NCBI GenBank assembly: GCA_964601325.1
Contig: CAZRNA010000002.1
Coordinates: forward strand, 1 to 64,000
DNA from: CAVPLU01 sp964601325
Lineage (GTDB): Archaea; Thermoproteota; Bathyarchaeia; 40CM-2-53-6
DNA length: 64,000 bases
Direction of reading: 5' to 3'
This document shows, one piece after another, positions 1-8,335 of the stretch (positions are counted from its first letter, which is position 1; each line of letters opens with the position of its first letter). A program made the translations under genes and the position numbers. The notes below the pieces were generated by a model, which had not been told where the DNA came from, did not search any database, and saw only the letters and a program-made list of their open reading frames with translations.

Positions 1-14
1 GAGTTGACGAATTC

Positions 15-455
15 TTGATGGCGATGAAGATCGGCCAAGACATCTTCGACTACATAAACACCGTGAGAAATCCGAGCAGTAAACAGACAATGAAACGTCG
101 AGTCCAGGAATACCAACCGAAACCAGACATAGTTGAGAAGTTCTCCATGATCAATTCACGGCTCTTCATGGTGGTCTTCTCAGCTGAATGGAACGGTGAA
201 TGCAGAGCGCAGATACCGAGCCTGGCGAAACTCCTTATCGAAACAAAAAACAGTAACATCCTTGCGAAGGTAGTCGATTTCGACGAGAACAGGGACATAG
301 CGGAAGAGATGCGTGTATTGCGAATCCCCGCGATAGTTGTTCATGACAAGTCTTGGCGAGAAATTGGGCGCTACGTTGAGAAGCCTCAGTATGGCGGGAC
401 GCTTGAGGAGGAACTGTGGGGTATCGTCGACAAAACCGCCAATGCCACGCAATAG
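15..455 (+). CDS. Thioredoxin-fold protein lacking the first active-site cysteine
   Basis: A thioredoxin-like fold is suggested by a hydrophobic beta strand (LFMVVFSAEW, about residues 49-58), a following helix and the cis-Pro-like segment RIPAIVV near residue 105. At the place of the usual WCxxC motif the protein reads WNGEC, so the N-terminal nucleophilic cysteine is Asn and only one cysteine remains. A normal dithiol reductase reaction is therefore unlikely; a monothiol, chaperone-like or binding role is possible. The reading frame is open to the left edge of the window, so the gene may start upstream. Internal starts are TTG at 15 and ATG at 18 or 24. Confidence 0.6.
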   Translation: MMAMKIGQDIFDYINTVRNPSSKQTMKRRVQEYQPKPDIVEKFSMINSRLFMVVFSAEWNGECRAQIPSLAKLLIETKNSNILAKVVDFDENRDIAEEMRVLRIPAIVVHDKSWREIGRYVEKPQYGGTLEEELWGIVDKTANATQ

Positions 456-508
456 ACGGCTTCGCTTGACCGCGCTTCCTCACGTAGTTCTCAGGTTGCG
501 CTATTGCC

Positions 509-1114
509 CTATGTTGACTTCTGACGACTTCCAAGATGCCCTAGAAATCTGCCCAGCTCACTGGTGAAAGGAATGATCCTTGGAACCCGACTTGCATACT
601 TCTCATAATCGTTGCCGAAAAGGGCTTTGAGTTCTCTCTCCTCGAACCGGGTTACCACAAAACTGAACCACAACAGTAGAAACAATGCTGAGATGAGTAG
701 AAAGCTGAAGTCAAGCAAGAGCCACCAACCAAGAAGCAGTAAGACAACATCGGAATACAATGGGTGCCTAACGTACCTGTAGGGGCCTCGGACAACTAGA
801 GACTCGGTCCTGCCTGACCGCTCGTCTAAACTTGCTCGGCCCCTTGCCGCCTTCGAGAATGTCACGTATGTCGAGATGAGGATGTCCACAGGTTTCCTGA
901 ATCTGAGGAGCCAGCCAAGAAAAACGAAGCCTGACAGAAGTAGCAGTAGACCAATGAAACGCACAGGAAGCGGAAAGCCAAGCTCTTGGGGTATTCGGAA
1001 CCAAACCGTAACCAAGTACGCCAATGTGAAAAACACTGCAATAACGGTCAAGACTGCAAATGGAACCACGATGATTGCCTTGCGTGACATTCGCTTGCAC
1101 ATGTAACTAGGCAA
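509..1114 (-). CDS. Isoprenylcysteine carboxyl methyltransferase-like membrane protein
   Basis: This integral membrane protein of about 200 residues has four or more hydrophobic segments. It carries the C-terminal signature of the ICMT/PEMT/NnrU methyltransferase group: GPYRYVRHPLY (about residues 109-119) followed by a helix pair and FEERELKALFGNDYEKY near residue 165. Family members methylate lipid or prenylated substrates with S-adenosylmethionine at the membrane; the substrate here cannot be deduced. Several ATG codons (1114, 1102, 1090) could be the start; the last gives the most compact protein. It is convergent with the thioredoxin-like gene. Confidence 0.75.
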   Translation of the reverse strand: MPSYMCKRMSRKAIIVVPFAVLTVIAVFFTLAYLVTVWFRIPQELGFPLPVRFIGLLLLLSGFVFLGWLLRFRKPVDILISTYVTFSKAARGRASLDERSGRTESLVVRGPYRYVRHPLYSDVVLLLLGWWLLLDFSFLLISALFLLLWFSFVVTRFEERELKALFGNDYEKYASRVPRIIPFTSELGRFLGHLGSRQKST

Positions 1115-1428
1115 TGCACGGGTGGAATAGTTTGTCGGTCACTCGCAAGTGCGCTCTGGTGCTCGACTTAACGAGCCGACCTGTTAGAGGACGGTTACTT
1201 CTAAACGAGCTATTTCTTTCGAGAACTAGTTAGGAACGGCCGTGATTCTTGTGCGTGCGCATAAGGAGACCCACCAAAGAGGATTAGCTGCTCACGAGAA
1301 GGGAGAGCCTAATGGGCTGCTTCTTTGACCGCATGGATCGTGTTCGTGGGCTAGGCGTCGAGTCTGAGAATGGCGGCAAACCTTAAAGTGGCCCCTCATG
1401 CGGTGCTCGGTCTGCGCCCTAGAGTATC
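1115..1428. other. Intergenic region without a recognisable gene
   Basis: About 310 bases lie between the divergent methyltransferase and GH130 genes. No convincing reading frame, RNA gene or repeat was seen. It presumably holds the promoters of both flanking genes, but I could not pick out a clear TATA box. Confidence 0.5.
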
Positions 1429-2367
1429 ATGGTGTCGAGTGAGATGAGAGCCAAGCTGACCCGGAGCCCTAACAATCCGATCATTGAACCAAGACCCGAG
1501 ATGGCATGGGAAAGCATGGCGACCTTCAACCCCGGCGCCGTGAGGAACGACGGAATCACTCACATACTCTACAGGGCCGTCGACGAACACTGCATCTCGT
1601 CACTTGGCTATGCCGCAACAATAGATGGGGAAACGATCACAGACCGATCCACGGAATCTGTCCTCTCCCAGGCTGGCCCCTGGGAAGAATGGGGCTGTGA
1701 AGATCCACGCATCACAGCTTTCGACGGAACATACTACGTTTTCTACACGGCGTATTCGCGACAAGGCCCACGAATCGCCTTGGCCTCGACAACTGATTTC
1801 AGGAACTTCAAACGCTACGGATTGATAGGTCCGGACTGCGACGACAAGGACTGCGCCCTCTTCCCTGAACTCATAGACGGGCACGTCACTATTGTCCACA
1901 GAATAGCACCGAACATCGAGCTAGCGTTCTTAGACAGCATCGAGCAGATGGAGACATCAAACCCATACTGGAAGGACTACCTGAACCACATAGAGGCGAA
2001 CACTATCATGAAGCCGCTGCGGGAGTGGGAAGAGAAGAAAGTTGGAATTGGCCCGCCACCCATCCGAACCGAGGCCGGGTGGTTAGTCATCTATCACGGC
2101 GTGGATTCTCACGATGTGTACCATGCAGGGGCAGCCCTCCTCGATCTCGAAGACCCTCGCCGAGTGATCGCTCGAACTCCAGAACCTATCCTAGAACCGG
2201 AGGAGGAGTTCGAGAGAGTTGGAGTCGTGCCCAATGTAGTCTTCCCGGAAGGAGCAGTCGTGATAAAGGATGAACTCAAAGTCTTCTACGGCGGAGCAGA
2301 CAGAGTCTGCTGTGTCGCAAGTGTCCCGATGAAATTGCTCACAGAGGTCTTAGAAGGTTACAGCTGA
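1429..2367 (+). CDS. GH130 family glycoside phosphorylase (copy 1)
   Basis: This is a five-bladed beta-propeller protein of the GH130 family. Family motifs are visible in order: NNPIIEPRP (residues 14-22), FNPGAV (33-38), GCEDPRI (near 90) and DKDCALFPE (near 140). Characterised GH130 enzymes phosphorolyse beta-mannosides, for example beta-1,2- or beta-1,4-mannooligosaccharides, to mannose-1-phosphate; some members are hydrolases. The acceptor and linkage cannot be read from the sequence. The length of 312 residues is typical. It is convergent with an (alpha/alpha)6 protein and lies close to a CBS-GT4 glycosyltransferase, and a diverged paralog sits at 17454-18389 next to a second CBS-GT4, which suggests a shared pathway. 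Confidence 0.85.
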   Translation: MVSSEMRAKLTRSPNNPIIEPRPEMAWESMATFNPGAVRNDGITHILYRAVDEHCISSLGYAATIDGETITDRSTESVLSQAGPWEEWGCEDPRITAFDGTYYVFYTAYSRQGPRIALASTTDFRNFKRYGLIGPDCDDKDCALFPELIDGHVTIVHRIAPNIELAFLDSIEQMETSNPYWKDYLNHIEANTIMKPLREWEEKKVGIGPPPIRTEAGWLVIYHGVDSHDVYHAGAALLDLEDPRRVIARTPEPILEPEEEFERVGVVPNVVFPEGAVVIKDELKVFYGGADRVCCVASVPMKLLTEVLEGYS

Positions 2368-2369
2368 GA

Positions 2370-3368
2370 TCAGTCCCTTGAGAAGCTCGTGATGGCGAGC
2401 AAATACGAGAGTATCGATTCAGCCCCCAGATTGAGGTTCACTCCCTCCTCTATGAGGCCATCATAGCATCCACCGGTCCTCGAATCGTATACTGCCAGTC
2501 GCTTGAGATTGGAACCGCTGTACCAAGAAAGAGCAAGTGACGCCCAGTTTCGGTAACGTGTTTCTCCTGTCACGCGATACAGCCTATTGCACGCTTCAAC
2601 AGTTGCACCTGCATCCACTGGCTGCTGATCGTAGAGCGCCCTGTCCCCGCCGACTCGATACCAACCTTTGTTACCGACCGGAGCGAACACGCCATCAACA
2701 GTCTGAACACTCATTAGGAAATCCAGAGATTCAGAAGCGACCTTCAAGCATGCCGAGTCTCCACTGATCTCATGATGCGCTGCTAGACTTTCGGGGAGTC
2801 TAGCGTTATCATATGTTAAGCTCTCCTCGAACCACTTCCAACCCGGCCGGCTGACTGCTTCGTACCAGCCGAGCAGTTGGTTCGCGAGCTTCGTCGCACC
2901 GTCACGGAGCTGTGAGTCAGGCTTCGTCTTGAGAAGCTCGCTTATCCCGAGAAGAAAATAGGCTTTGGCTCTTGGGGATGTTGCATCCAGTATCCACTGA
3001 AGCCCAGCCTTCAGGATGTTGTGCCCCCATCTCGGGTCAGAGCAGAGATCGGAAACTGCGTATGCACCTGCCGCCCAAGCAGCACGCCCCAGATGATCCC
3101 TGTTTGAAGGCGAGTCGCTGACGCTGCCAGTCTCACTCGTTTCATTGCTCCAGCGTCCATCTGGGCCTCGCATTTTGTCGAGGAAAGCGACATACTTACG
3201 CGCCAATGCCATTCGTTCCGAACGATCCATTATGCCCGAGGCACGGCAAACGAGAACGAGAGCGCGTGCGACATCATCGGTCGTGTACCCCGACGTGACA
3301 TCAGGTATGGCACGTGGGGCGAACTGTATGATTCCCACTCGATCGTTCAGAGCTCTGAAGTGAGCCAA
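2370..3368 (-). CDS. Free-standing (alpha/alpha)6-barrel glycan protein
   Basis: A soluble protein of 332 residues built of repeated helical hairpins (for example VDAGATVEACNRLY, about 253-266), as in six-hairpin glycosidase-like folds. The N-terminal pattern FAPRAIPDVTSGYTTDDVAR resembles, from memory, the C-terminal part of some long bacterial GT4 proteins; here it is a separate gene downstream of the CBS-GT4 gene on the same strand, with about 110 bases between. The stop codon lies only two bases past the stop of the convergent GH130 gene. I infer a role in synthesis or turnover of the same glycan, but catalytic activity is not established. Confidence 0.65.
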   Translation of the reverse strand: MAHFRALNDRVGIIQFAPRAIPDVTSGYTTDDVARALVLVCRASGIMDRSERMALARKYVAFLDKMRGPDGRWSNETSETGSVSDSPSNRDHLGRAAWAAGAYAVSDLCSDPRWGHNILKAGLQWILDATSPRAKAYFLLGISELLKTKPDSQLRDGATKLANQLLGWYEAVSRPGWKWFEESLTYDNARLPESLAAHHEISGDSACLKVASESLDFLMSVQTVDGVFAPVGNKGWYRVGGDRALYDQQPVDAGATVEACNRLYRVTGETRYRNWASLALSWYSGSNLKRLAVYDSRTGGCYDGLIEEGVNLNLGAESILSYLLAITSFSRD

Positions 3369-3479
3369 GTTAACCGGCAGCTGCTGCAGTTGCTCTCACC
3401 ATTGCATTCAACGCATTCCTACGTATTCTGGCATACGCTTTCGCCAGTCGAGTTATGATAGGCTGCTTCATCACGGGCT

Positions 3480-5105
3480 TCAGAGGCCGAGGGCATGGTA
3501 AAATACGTTGACGTAACTCATGGCCACGTTCGGCCATATCATGGCTCTGCTGTACTCATAGGCAGTTCTAGCGAATTTCTGTTGAATCTGATCATCTTTG
3601 AGCAGCATATTCACGGATTTAGCAATGGAATTCGGATCCTTGAACTCGCATTCCAAGGCCGCACCATTGGCTATCACCTCTTCGGCGTGAAGAAACGGGG
3701 TTGTAACAATGGCTCTGCCTGTGCTCAAAGCGTATGAGAGTGTTCCACTGCTGATCTGTTCCCGACTCGGGTATGGAAGAACATAGACATCGGTCGCCTG
3801 AAGATATCTGATCAACTCGTTTTCCGCTAGGAACCGGTTCACAAATCTGACATTCTTCTCCAACCCTAGTGACTCGACCAGATCAAGGAGGAGTTGTCGG
3901 TACGATTCGCCTTCCCGTTTCCGGACTTCCGGATGCGTTTCCCCGATGATTAGATACAGAACGGATGGATGCTCTCTCACTACCTGTGGGAGCGCGTTTA
4001 TCACGTATTCTATTCCCTTTCCGCGACTGAGCAACCCAAAAGTCGATAGGACAACTCGCTCCTTCAACCCCAAGCTTCTCTTCGTCATTGCAGTTCCAAT
4101 GTAGGGAACATTTGGGCATCCGTGAGGTATGTATCGGATCCTATCTGCATGACCTCCATAGAGTTGTTCCAGTATTCCTATTCCAGCCTGAGCCATTACA
4201 ACGACAGAATCACTATGTTCAAGAATTCGTTCCAGCACACTTTTTGCGTCGGGAACCGGCTTCTCAAGAATTGTGTGCAGAGTGGTGACAACTGGTTTCT
4301 CAATTCTTTGCAGAAGACCTGTGACATACTCGCCCCATTCTCCGCCAAATATGCCATACTCATGCTGCAGATTCACAACATCCGCATCAGAATCATTGAT
4401 GTACTGAGCGGCTTTCTCGTAGGATTGGATGTCATTTGCGTCGATCTGGGACTTCACTCGAATCTCGTAGTCATAGAGTCCGCCTCTGTCGTTGACTGCG
4501 ATGACAGCTGGGGATGTCACGGCTCGTGCACAAAACGTGGAGATTGCGTCGACCAAATGTTTGGTGTACGCAGCTATCCCGCATTCGCGAGGTGGATATG
4601 TGCTCACATACATGACTCTTATCTTATGGAGCTCATGACCATTCATCATCTGTAGAGGTTGAGGGCCTTTCATCACGTAGAAGCCGTGGGCGACCTCTAG
4701 CAGTCTCCTTTCCGTTGTGAGCCCAACGAGTGCGCCCTCTCTAGTAATGATCAGCCTTCTGATCCTGTGTCTACGCAACGTTTCCAAGGCATCTGCTATC
4801 GTTCGTTCGGCGTCGATCGTCACGAGAGGTTTGGACATTACATCCTTGGCAAGCGTTACGTCTAGGTTTTTCCCAGGACTGATGACTTTCTGCAACACAT
4901 CTTTCTCAGTGATTATGCCCACCGGTTGGTCGTTTTCGACAACAACTATGGATCCGACATTTTCCTTTGTCATCAAATCCATTATTGTTGAGGCTGTGTC
5001 TGTAGGGGAGGCCGTTGGCGGAGCAGATCTCATGTTTGTCTCTACGGGTAGGCTCAGAACCTCTTTCGAGAATGCCCCTGTTTCATCCATTTGTCTCGCG
5101 TGCAC
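3480..5105 (-). CDS. CBS-pair / GT4 glycosyltransferase fusion (copy 1)
   Basis: Residues 30-145 form two CBS motifs (DLMTKENVGSIVVVEND with VGIITEKDVLQKV, then DVMSKPLVTIDAERTI with RRLIITREGALVGLTT). Residues 165-541 form a GT4 (GT-B fold) glycosyltransferase: YVSTYPPRECGIAAYT, LQHEYGIFGGEWGEY, STFGLLSRGKGIEYV and VYVLPYPSREQISSGTLSYA. CBS pairs often bind AMP, ATP or S-adenosylmethionine, so activity may be tuned by energy state (inference). The usual GT4 EX7E pair is imperfect, since the second Glu position is Ser after REQISSGTL. A close paralog lies at 21242-22861. Probable operon with the downstream (alpha/alpha)6 gene. The sugar donor is unknown; a mannosyl donor is plausible from GH130 context. 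Confidence 0.82.
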   Translation of the reverse strand: MHARQMDETGAFSKEVLSLPVETNMRSAPPTASPTDTASTIMDLMTKENVGSIVVVENDQPVGIITEKDVLQKVISPGKNLDVTLAKDVMSKPLVTIDAERTIADALETLRRHRIRRLIITREGALVGLTTERRLLEVAHGFYVMKGPQPLQMMNGHELHKIRVMYVSTYPPRECGIAAYTKHLVDAISTFCARAVTSPAVIAVNDRGGLYDYEIRVKSQIDANDIQSYEKAAQYINDSDADVVNLQHEYGIFGGEWGEYVTGLLQRIEKPVVTTLHTILEKPVPDAKSVLERILEHSDSVVVMAQAGIGILEQLYGGHADRIRYIPHGCPNVPYIGTAMTKRSLGLKERVVLSTFGLLSRGKGIEYVINALPQVVREHPSVLYLIIGETHPEVRKREGESYRQLLLDLVESLGLEKNVRFVNRFLAENELIRYLQATDVYVLPYPSREQISSGTLSYALSTGRAIVTTPFLHAEEVIANGAALECEFKDPNSIAKSVNMLLKDDQIQQKFARTAYEYSRAMIWPNVAMSYVNVFYHALGL

Positions 5106-5320
5106 TCTTTGGTGTCTTAGCTATTTATCCTGTCTTCAAGTGAACGAGGAACATTAGAAGAGACGATTATTCTCGTGCATGTGCGCGCCAAGGGTGCCAT
5201 AAGCTCCTGATTCGATTTCCGTGTCGACACAGTGCCTTCATGGGTCATACCAAGATCCCCCTTCACAATGTCGTAACACTATTGTGTAACGTGTTGGATT
5301 ATGTTGGGTTGTGGAGACTA

Positions 5321-5437
5321 ATGCAGCAATCTCCATCTCGTCGCGGCTTGCCGATAAACCCCCTCTGGGCCCTCGTATGGGCGCTCATCCTTTTCGTCAT
5401 CTTCATAATAGTGATGGCTTGGTCAATGAGCAGGTAG
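5321..5437 (+). CDS. Possible single-span membrane microprotein
   Basis: From the ATG at 5321 a 38-residue peptide is encoded with a short basic N-terminus (QQSPSRRG) and one strong hydrophobic segment (WALVWALILFVIFIIVMAW) running almost to the C-terminus. This fits a small tail- or signal-anchored membrane protein. It precedes a zinc-ribbon microprotein by about 40 bases on the same strand. No family is recognised and no clear ribosome binding site is seen, so this is tentative. Confidence 0.35.
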   Translation: MQQSPSRRGLPINPLWALVWALILFVIFIIVMAWSMSR

Positions 5438-5476
5438 AATCAGGATCAGGACTGGCAAAGCCTCAATACCGTCGCC

Positions 5477-5638
5477 ATGCACATGTTCCGTGTGATAGCT
5501 ATGCAAGACGCTCGTGCTAGAAAGCTCTATGAGCAGATGCAATGCGTCAAATGTGGCAGACGCCTACGGTACGATCCACTGTTAGGAAAAGTGTGCTCAG
5601 GCTGCTACGCAGCACAAGAATACTGCCACTGCCGTTGA
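5477..5638 (+). CDS. Zinc-ribbon microprotein (53 aa)
   Basis: A short gene encodes a helix (about residues 8-21) followed by a zinc ribbon: QCVKCGRRL, a ten-residue gap, then VCSGCYA, and a C-terminal CHC. The two CxxC pairs are expected to bind one zinc ion. Such small zinc proteins are abundant in archaea and often act in nucleic-acid or protein contacts, but no function can be assigned. It is followed seven bases later by the SRPBCC gene on the same strand, so the two may be co-transcribed. Start choice between the first two ATG codons is uncertain. Confidence 0.6.
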   Translation: MHMFRVIAMQDARARKLYEQMQCVKCGRRLRYDPLLGKVCSGCYAAQEYCHCR

Positions 5639-5644
5639 AAAAGT

Positions 5645-6106
5645 GTGGTGGGAAATCAACTGTTGGGCACAAGGCACACTTATCATGTTACAAAAGTGAT
5701 CAACGCTCCTCTCAAGTTCGTCTACAATTGGTGTGTTGATTATAGAGAGGACGACCCCAAGATCTGGGGTTCGAAGACGAAGAGAATCATTCTGCAGAAG
5801 ACGAAGCAGCGGGTAATCTACATGTCCACCTCCAGACGACGGGGGAAGACAAGCAGCTCCGTCCGCATCGTGACACTCAAGCCGCCTAACGCTTGGCACT
5901 TGGACTTGGCTGGACAGGAAAACGATGAGATCGGCGACTACCACTTGACGAGCCTCGGTCTCAGAAAGACGAAATTGGAGATCACATTCAAGACAAAATA
6001 CAAAATCGCTAATGCACCCACCAAAGAAAAAGACACGAAAGAAACGAACGAAGTCTGGGACAAGTACATAGCGGCACTCGAAAGAGATTACAAACGCAGT
6101 AGATGA
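5645..6106 (+). CDS. SRPBCC (START/Bet v1-like) domain protein
   Basis: The 153-residue soluble protein begins with a strand-helix pattern typical of the SRPBCC ligand-binding fold (HVTKVINAPLKFVYNWCVDY, about residues 13-32). Alternating beta strands follow, with a long C-terminal helix (EVWDKYIAALERDYK). Members bind hydrophobic ligands or act as cyclases, hydrolases or transfer proteins; the ligand is unknown. The start is a GTG at 5645, just downstream of the zinc-ribbon gene. It is a single-domain protein of usual family length. Confidence 0.6.
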   Translation: MVGNQLLGTRHTYHVTKVINAPLKFVYNWCVDYREDDPKIWGSKTKRIILQKTKQRVIYMSTSRRRGKTSSSVRIVTLKPPNAWHLDLAGQENDEIGDYHLTSLGLRKTKLEITFKTKYKIANAPTKEKDTKETNEVWDKYIAALERDYKRSR

Positions 6107-6193
6107 CGCAAGAACCAACACCGTTAGGCCTCAACAGTCATATGTGCGCACAGGAGCCCTAGACACGAGGGCCCGCCCGCACAAATTGGTTCT

Positions 6194-6424
6194 CTACGCT
6201 TCACTTGGTATGCGATAGTCTTGCTTGGCTATCCTCTTAGCCCTCTGCACTCGTTTGGGATCGGACGATCTGACATCATCTAGCAATTGTTGGATTCTGA
6301 GTCGTTTCTCCATGTCGTGTGACTCGTGTTGTTCAACATGAAGCAGTAGTTGTTGAAGCTCGTGTTCAACTCGTCTTTGAGGCGAAACTGACATTTTCTC
6401 CACAGCGAGAGAGTGGCGTTTCAC
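6194..6424 (-). CDS. Small helical hypothetical protein
   Basis: A 76-residue, highly charged protein predicted to be almost wholly helical (VEHELQQLLLHVEQHESHDMEKRLRIQQLLDDV spans about residues 19-51), so a coiled coil is possible. No cysteine pairs or membrane segments occur. The start may be the ATG at 6424 or the internal Met11. It lies downstream of the arginine decarboxylase on the same strand, 139 bases away. No family is recognised. Confidence 0.45.
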   Translation of the reverse strand: MKRHSLAVEKMSVSPQRRVEHELQQLLLHVEQHESHDMEKRLRIQQLLDDVRSSDPKRVQRAKRIAKQDYRIPSEA

Positions 6425-6563
6425 GATTTATGATTTGAGGCGCCAGCCCTCGTTATCCATTGCATGACATACCCCCGCCCGGCAGAGCCGTACTGGGTAT
6501 CGAAGAGAATGTGAACGTTTTCTCGTGTCCGTTTGAACTAGGTTACCCACTTAGGCTTTTGGG

Positions 6564-7112
6564 TTAGATCATTATGGCGGTGGCGATTGCTGTCGTCCAC
6601 AGTCCATCTTTGTGGCCTTCTGCCGATTGGCAGACGTTTCTGGTAGTGACCCTCTTGCCTGATATGTTCCATATCTCCTCCTTAATGTCCCAAGCGTTGT
6701 CAAGGTCAAACGGTACGCCGAGTGTCGATGCAAGCATTGAAGCAGCCAGATCTTCGGCGTAGTCACCAGCTTTCTCCTGCGTCTGGCCATACGACGTGTG
6801 TTCAGAAAGGTAACCATACACTGTTCTGTCGTATGGAAGTGCCATTCCAATGGCTGCGGCCATTAGCCTATTCGGTTCATTCGTGTCAATTCGGCCCATT
6901 ACGCAGTACAGTATCTGGCCGGGTTTCAAAAGCGCCAAGCCCTCGTTCCTCGACAACACGGCGCAGTCGGGAGGCACGATGCTTGACACGTAGACTAGGT
7001 TGCAGGAGGCCATGCCCGCGTCGCGAAGAGCCAATTCGAAACTTGCCAGTCTCTCTTTGTGGGTACCCACACCTTTTGTGAGGAATATCTTCTCCGGAAT
7101 GTTGACGTTCAT
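6564..7112 (-). CDS. pdaD: Pyruvoyl-dependent arginine decarboxylase
   Basis: The protein matches the small archaeal PvlArgDC family. It has an N-terminal FLTKGVGTHKE, the self-cleavage region NLVYVSSIVPP in which the Ser-Ser bond is cut to give the pyruvoyl group, and a C-terminal EEIWNISGK segment. It converts arginine to agmatine, used for polyamine synthesis and, in many archaea, for agmatidine in tRNA-Ile. I chose the ATG at 7112 because the product then begins MNVNIPEKIFL, close to the family start; an upstream ATG at 7151 would add 13 residues. The length of about 182 residues is slightly longer than the best known homolog. Confidence 0.9.
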   Translation of the reverse strand: MNVNIPEKIFLTKGVGTHKERLASFELALRDAGMASCNLVYVSSIVPPDCAVLSRNEGLALLKPGQILYCVMGRIDTNEPNRLMAAAIGMALPYDRTVYGYLSEHTSYGQTQEKAGDYAEDLAASMLASTLGVPFDLDNAWDIKEEIWNISGKRVTTRNVCQSAEGHKDGLWTTAIATAIMI

Positions 7113-7240
7113 ATGAGATTCGACCAACAATGTTTGGCAGACATTCTTCAAGATTGTTATTGCTTACGACGCGCTACATGCGTTCACGATCGACAGTTGC
7201 CCAAGATCGTTCCTGCTGACGCGTACAGCTTCCAATTGGG

Positions 7241-7525
7241 CTATAGTCTTCGCTCTTTGAGCAACCTTTCAAGAAGTACTGGCAGGTCTTCATGGTTCTT
7301 CGCAGCTTGATCATTCAAGCTGACTTGCTGCTCTCGAGTAAGAAGCTGCCACGAGTGGGCGATCTCGTCGCTGGTCTCGTAAGTGTGAATCCCACCTGGT
7401 CTTCTGTCGTGTCGGCGAACGACCGCATTGATCCTTGCCATAAGCGGACATAGGTCGGCGAGGCTCATAAGGTCTCGGTTCACACCGGCGGACAATTCTT
7501 TCTGTTCCCTCTGAATATGAAACAC
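7241..7525 (-). CDS. Hypothetical protein (94 aa)
   Basis: A soluble, mainly helical protein rich in charged residues, with SWQLLTREQQVSLNDQAAK near residues 58-76 and LLERLLKERRL at the end. The N-terminal half contains DLCPLMARINAVVRRHDRR. No known domain is recognised. It is upstream of the arginine decarboxylase on the same strand, with about 130 bases between, so no firm operon call is made. Confidence 0.4.
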   Translation of the reverse strand: MFHIQREQKELSAGVNRDLMSLADLCPLMARINAVVRRHDRRPGGIHTYETSDEIAHSWQLLTREQQVSLNDQAAKNHEDLPVLLERLLKERRL

Positions 7526-7668
7526 CTTAGAATAGCCAATGTATCTTCAACTGACGTACCTTCACGGCTTTCTGCAATTCCTCTGGAATAAGTCCATTCT
7601 GAGACGATTGACTGGCTAGAACAAGATGTTTGATCTCTTGTTTATAGCTGGCAGCATGGCTAGTGATC

Positions 7669-7815
7669 ATGAAGTTCGTAGTGATGACACTTCTAGCAAC
7701 ATGCAAGAAATGCGGCAGCCTTGTCTTCTCAGCGGGATTGCTTTCTGAGAGCGGCCTTTGTGTTGACTGTGCGAGAATGGAGGCGGCCAAGAGAATGAGC
7801 CTCACGCTAGATTGA
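7669..7815 (+). CDS. Zinc-ribbon microprotein (48 aa)
   Basis: A short frame encodes TCKKCGSLVF, then a 12-residue linker, LCVDCARM, and a basic helical tail (MEAAKRMSLTLD). Two CxxC knuckles separated by a short loop are the signature of a small zinc ribbon. The ATG at 7684 would give a 43-residue version that keeps both knuckles. The opposite strand is also open here but encodes nothing recognisable. A function cannot be assigned. Confidence 0.5.
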   Translation: MKFVVMTLLATCKKCGSLVFSAGLLSESGLCVDCARMEAAKRMSLTLD

Positions 7816-7960
7816 ATGGTCAAGCGCCTACGGTCCAGGCAACGTAATCTCCAGCGTGACCGTGTGTGACCCAGACTGCCAAATCATATATTGATTCGCA
7901 CTGCTCTAAGTTGAGCAGGGGGAATGAAGAACGAGTGCACTTTGCGACAAGATTCTTGCC

Positions 7961-8278
7961 ATGGACAGGAGGATTGGATTCGCAATGGTCACGAAACTTG
8001 ACGGAGAGATCCTTGAGTCAAGGATGCTTGGGAAACCACTAATGTCGAAAGAAGCCGTGGCTAGTTTCGCGGGATTATGGGCGGCGGTTATCCAGGGAAT
8101 CGTTGTTCAGATGGAGACATATTTCGGCAAGTCGGAGACCCTTTCCCTTGGCTATGAGAAACTCAATGTGCACGGATTCAAGGTAAAGGATAGAATCGTC
8201 GTGATTACGACTAGGAAAGACGTCCCTCTCGAAATCGTTCTCGGCGTCAAGAAGACCCTACAAACAGAAGCTGCATAG
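7961..8278 (+). CDS. Roadblock/LC7-like domain protein
   Basis: The 105-residue protein looks like a profilin-like/roadblock fold: a first strand (RIGFAMVTKLDGEILES), a helix around residues 30-48, and a beta meander ending in RIVVITTRKDVPLEIVLGVKKTLQ. In prokaryotes such proteins commonly dimerise and serve small GTPases or signalling complexes. No small GTPase gene is seen nearby, so the partner is unknown. The assignment rests on pattern only. Confidence 0.5.
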   Translation: MDRRIGFAMVTKLDGEILESRMLGKPLMSKEAVASFAGLWAAVIQGIVVQMETYFGKSETLSLGYEKLNVHGFKVKDRIVVITTRKDVPLEIVLGVKKTLQTEAA

Positions 8279-8335
8279 GCATCTCTATCTCGCGTGCATG
8301 TCTGCTTGGTGTTGCCGCAACGATCGGCATGAGGA

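Noticed and set aside
7527..7823. 98-codon open frame on the minus strand
   Set aside because: It is antisense to a zinc-ribbon microprotein with two good CxxC pairs, and its own product has no recognisable features.
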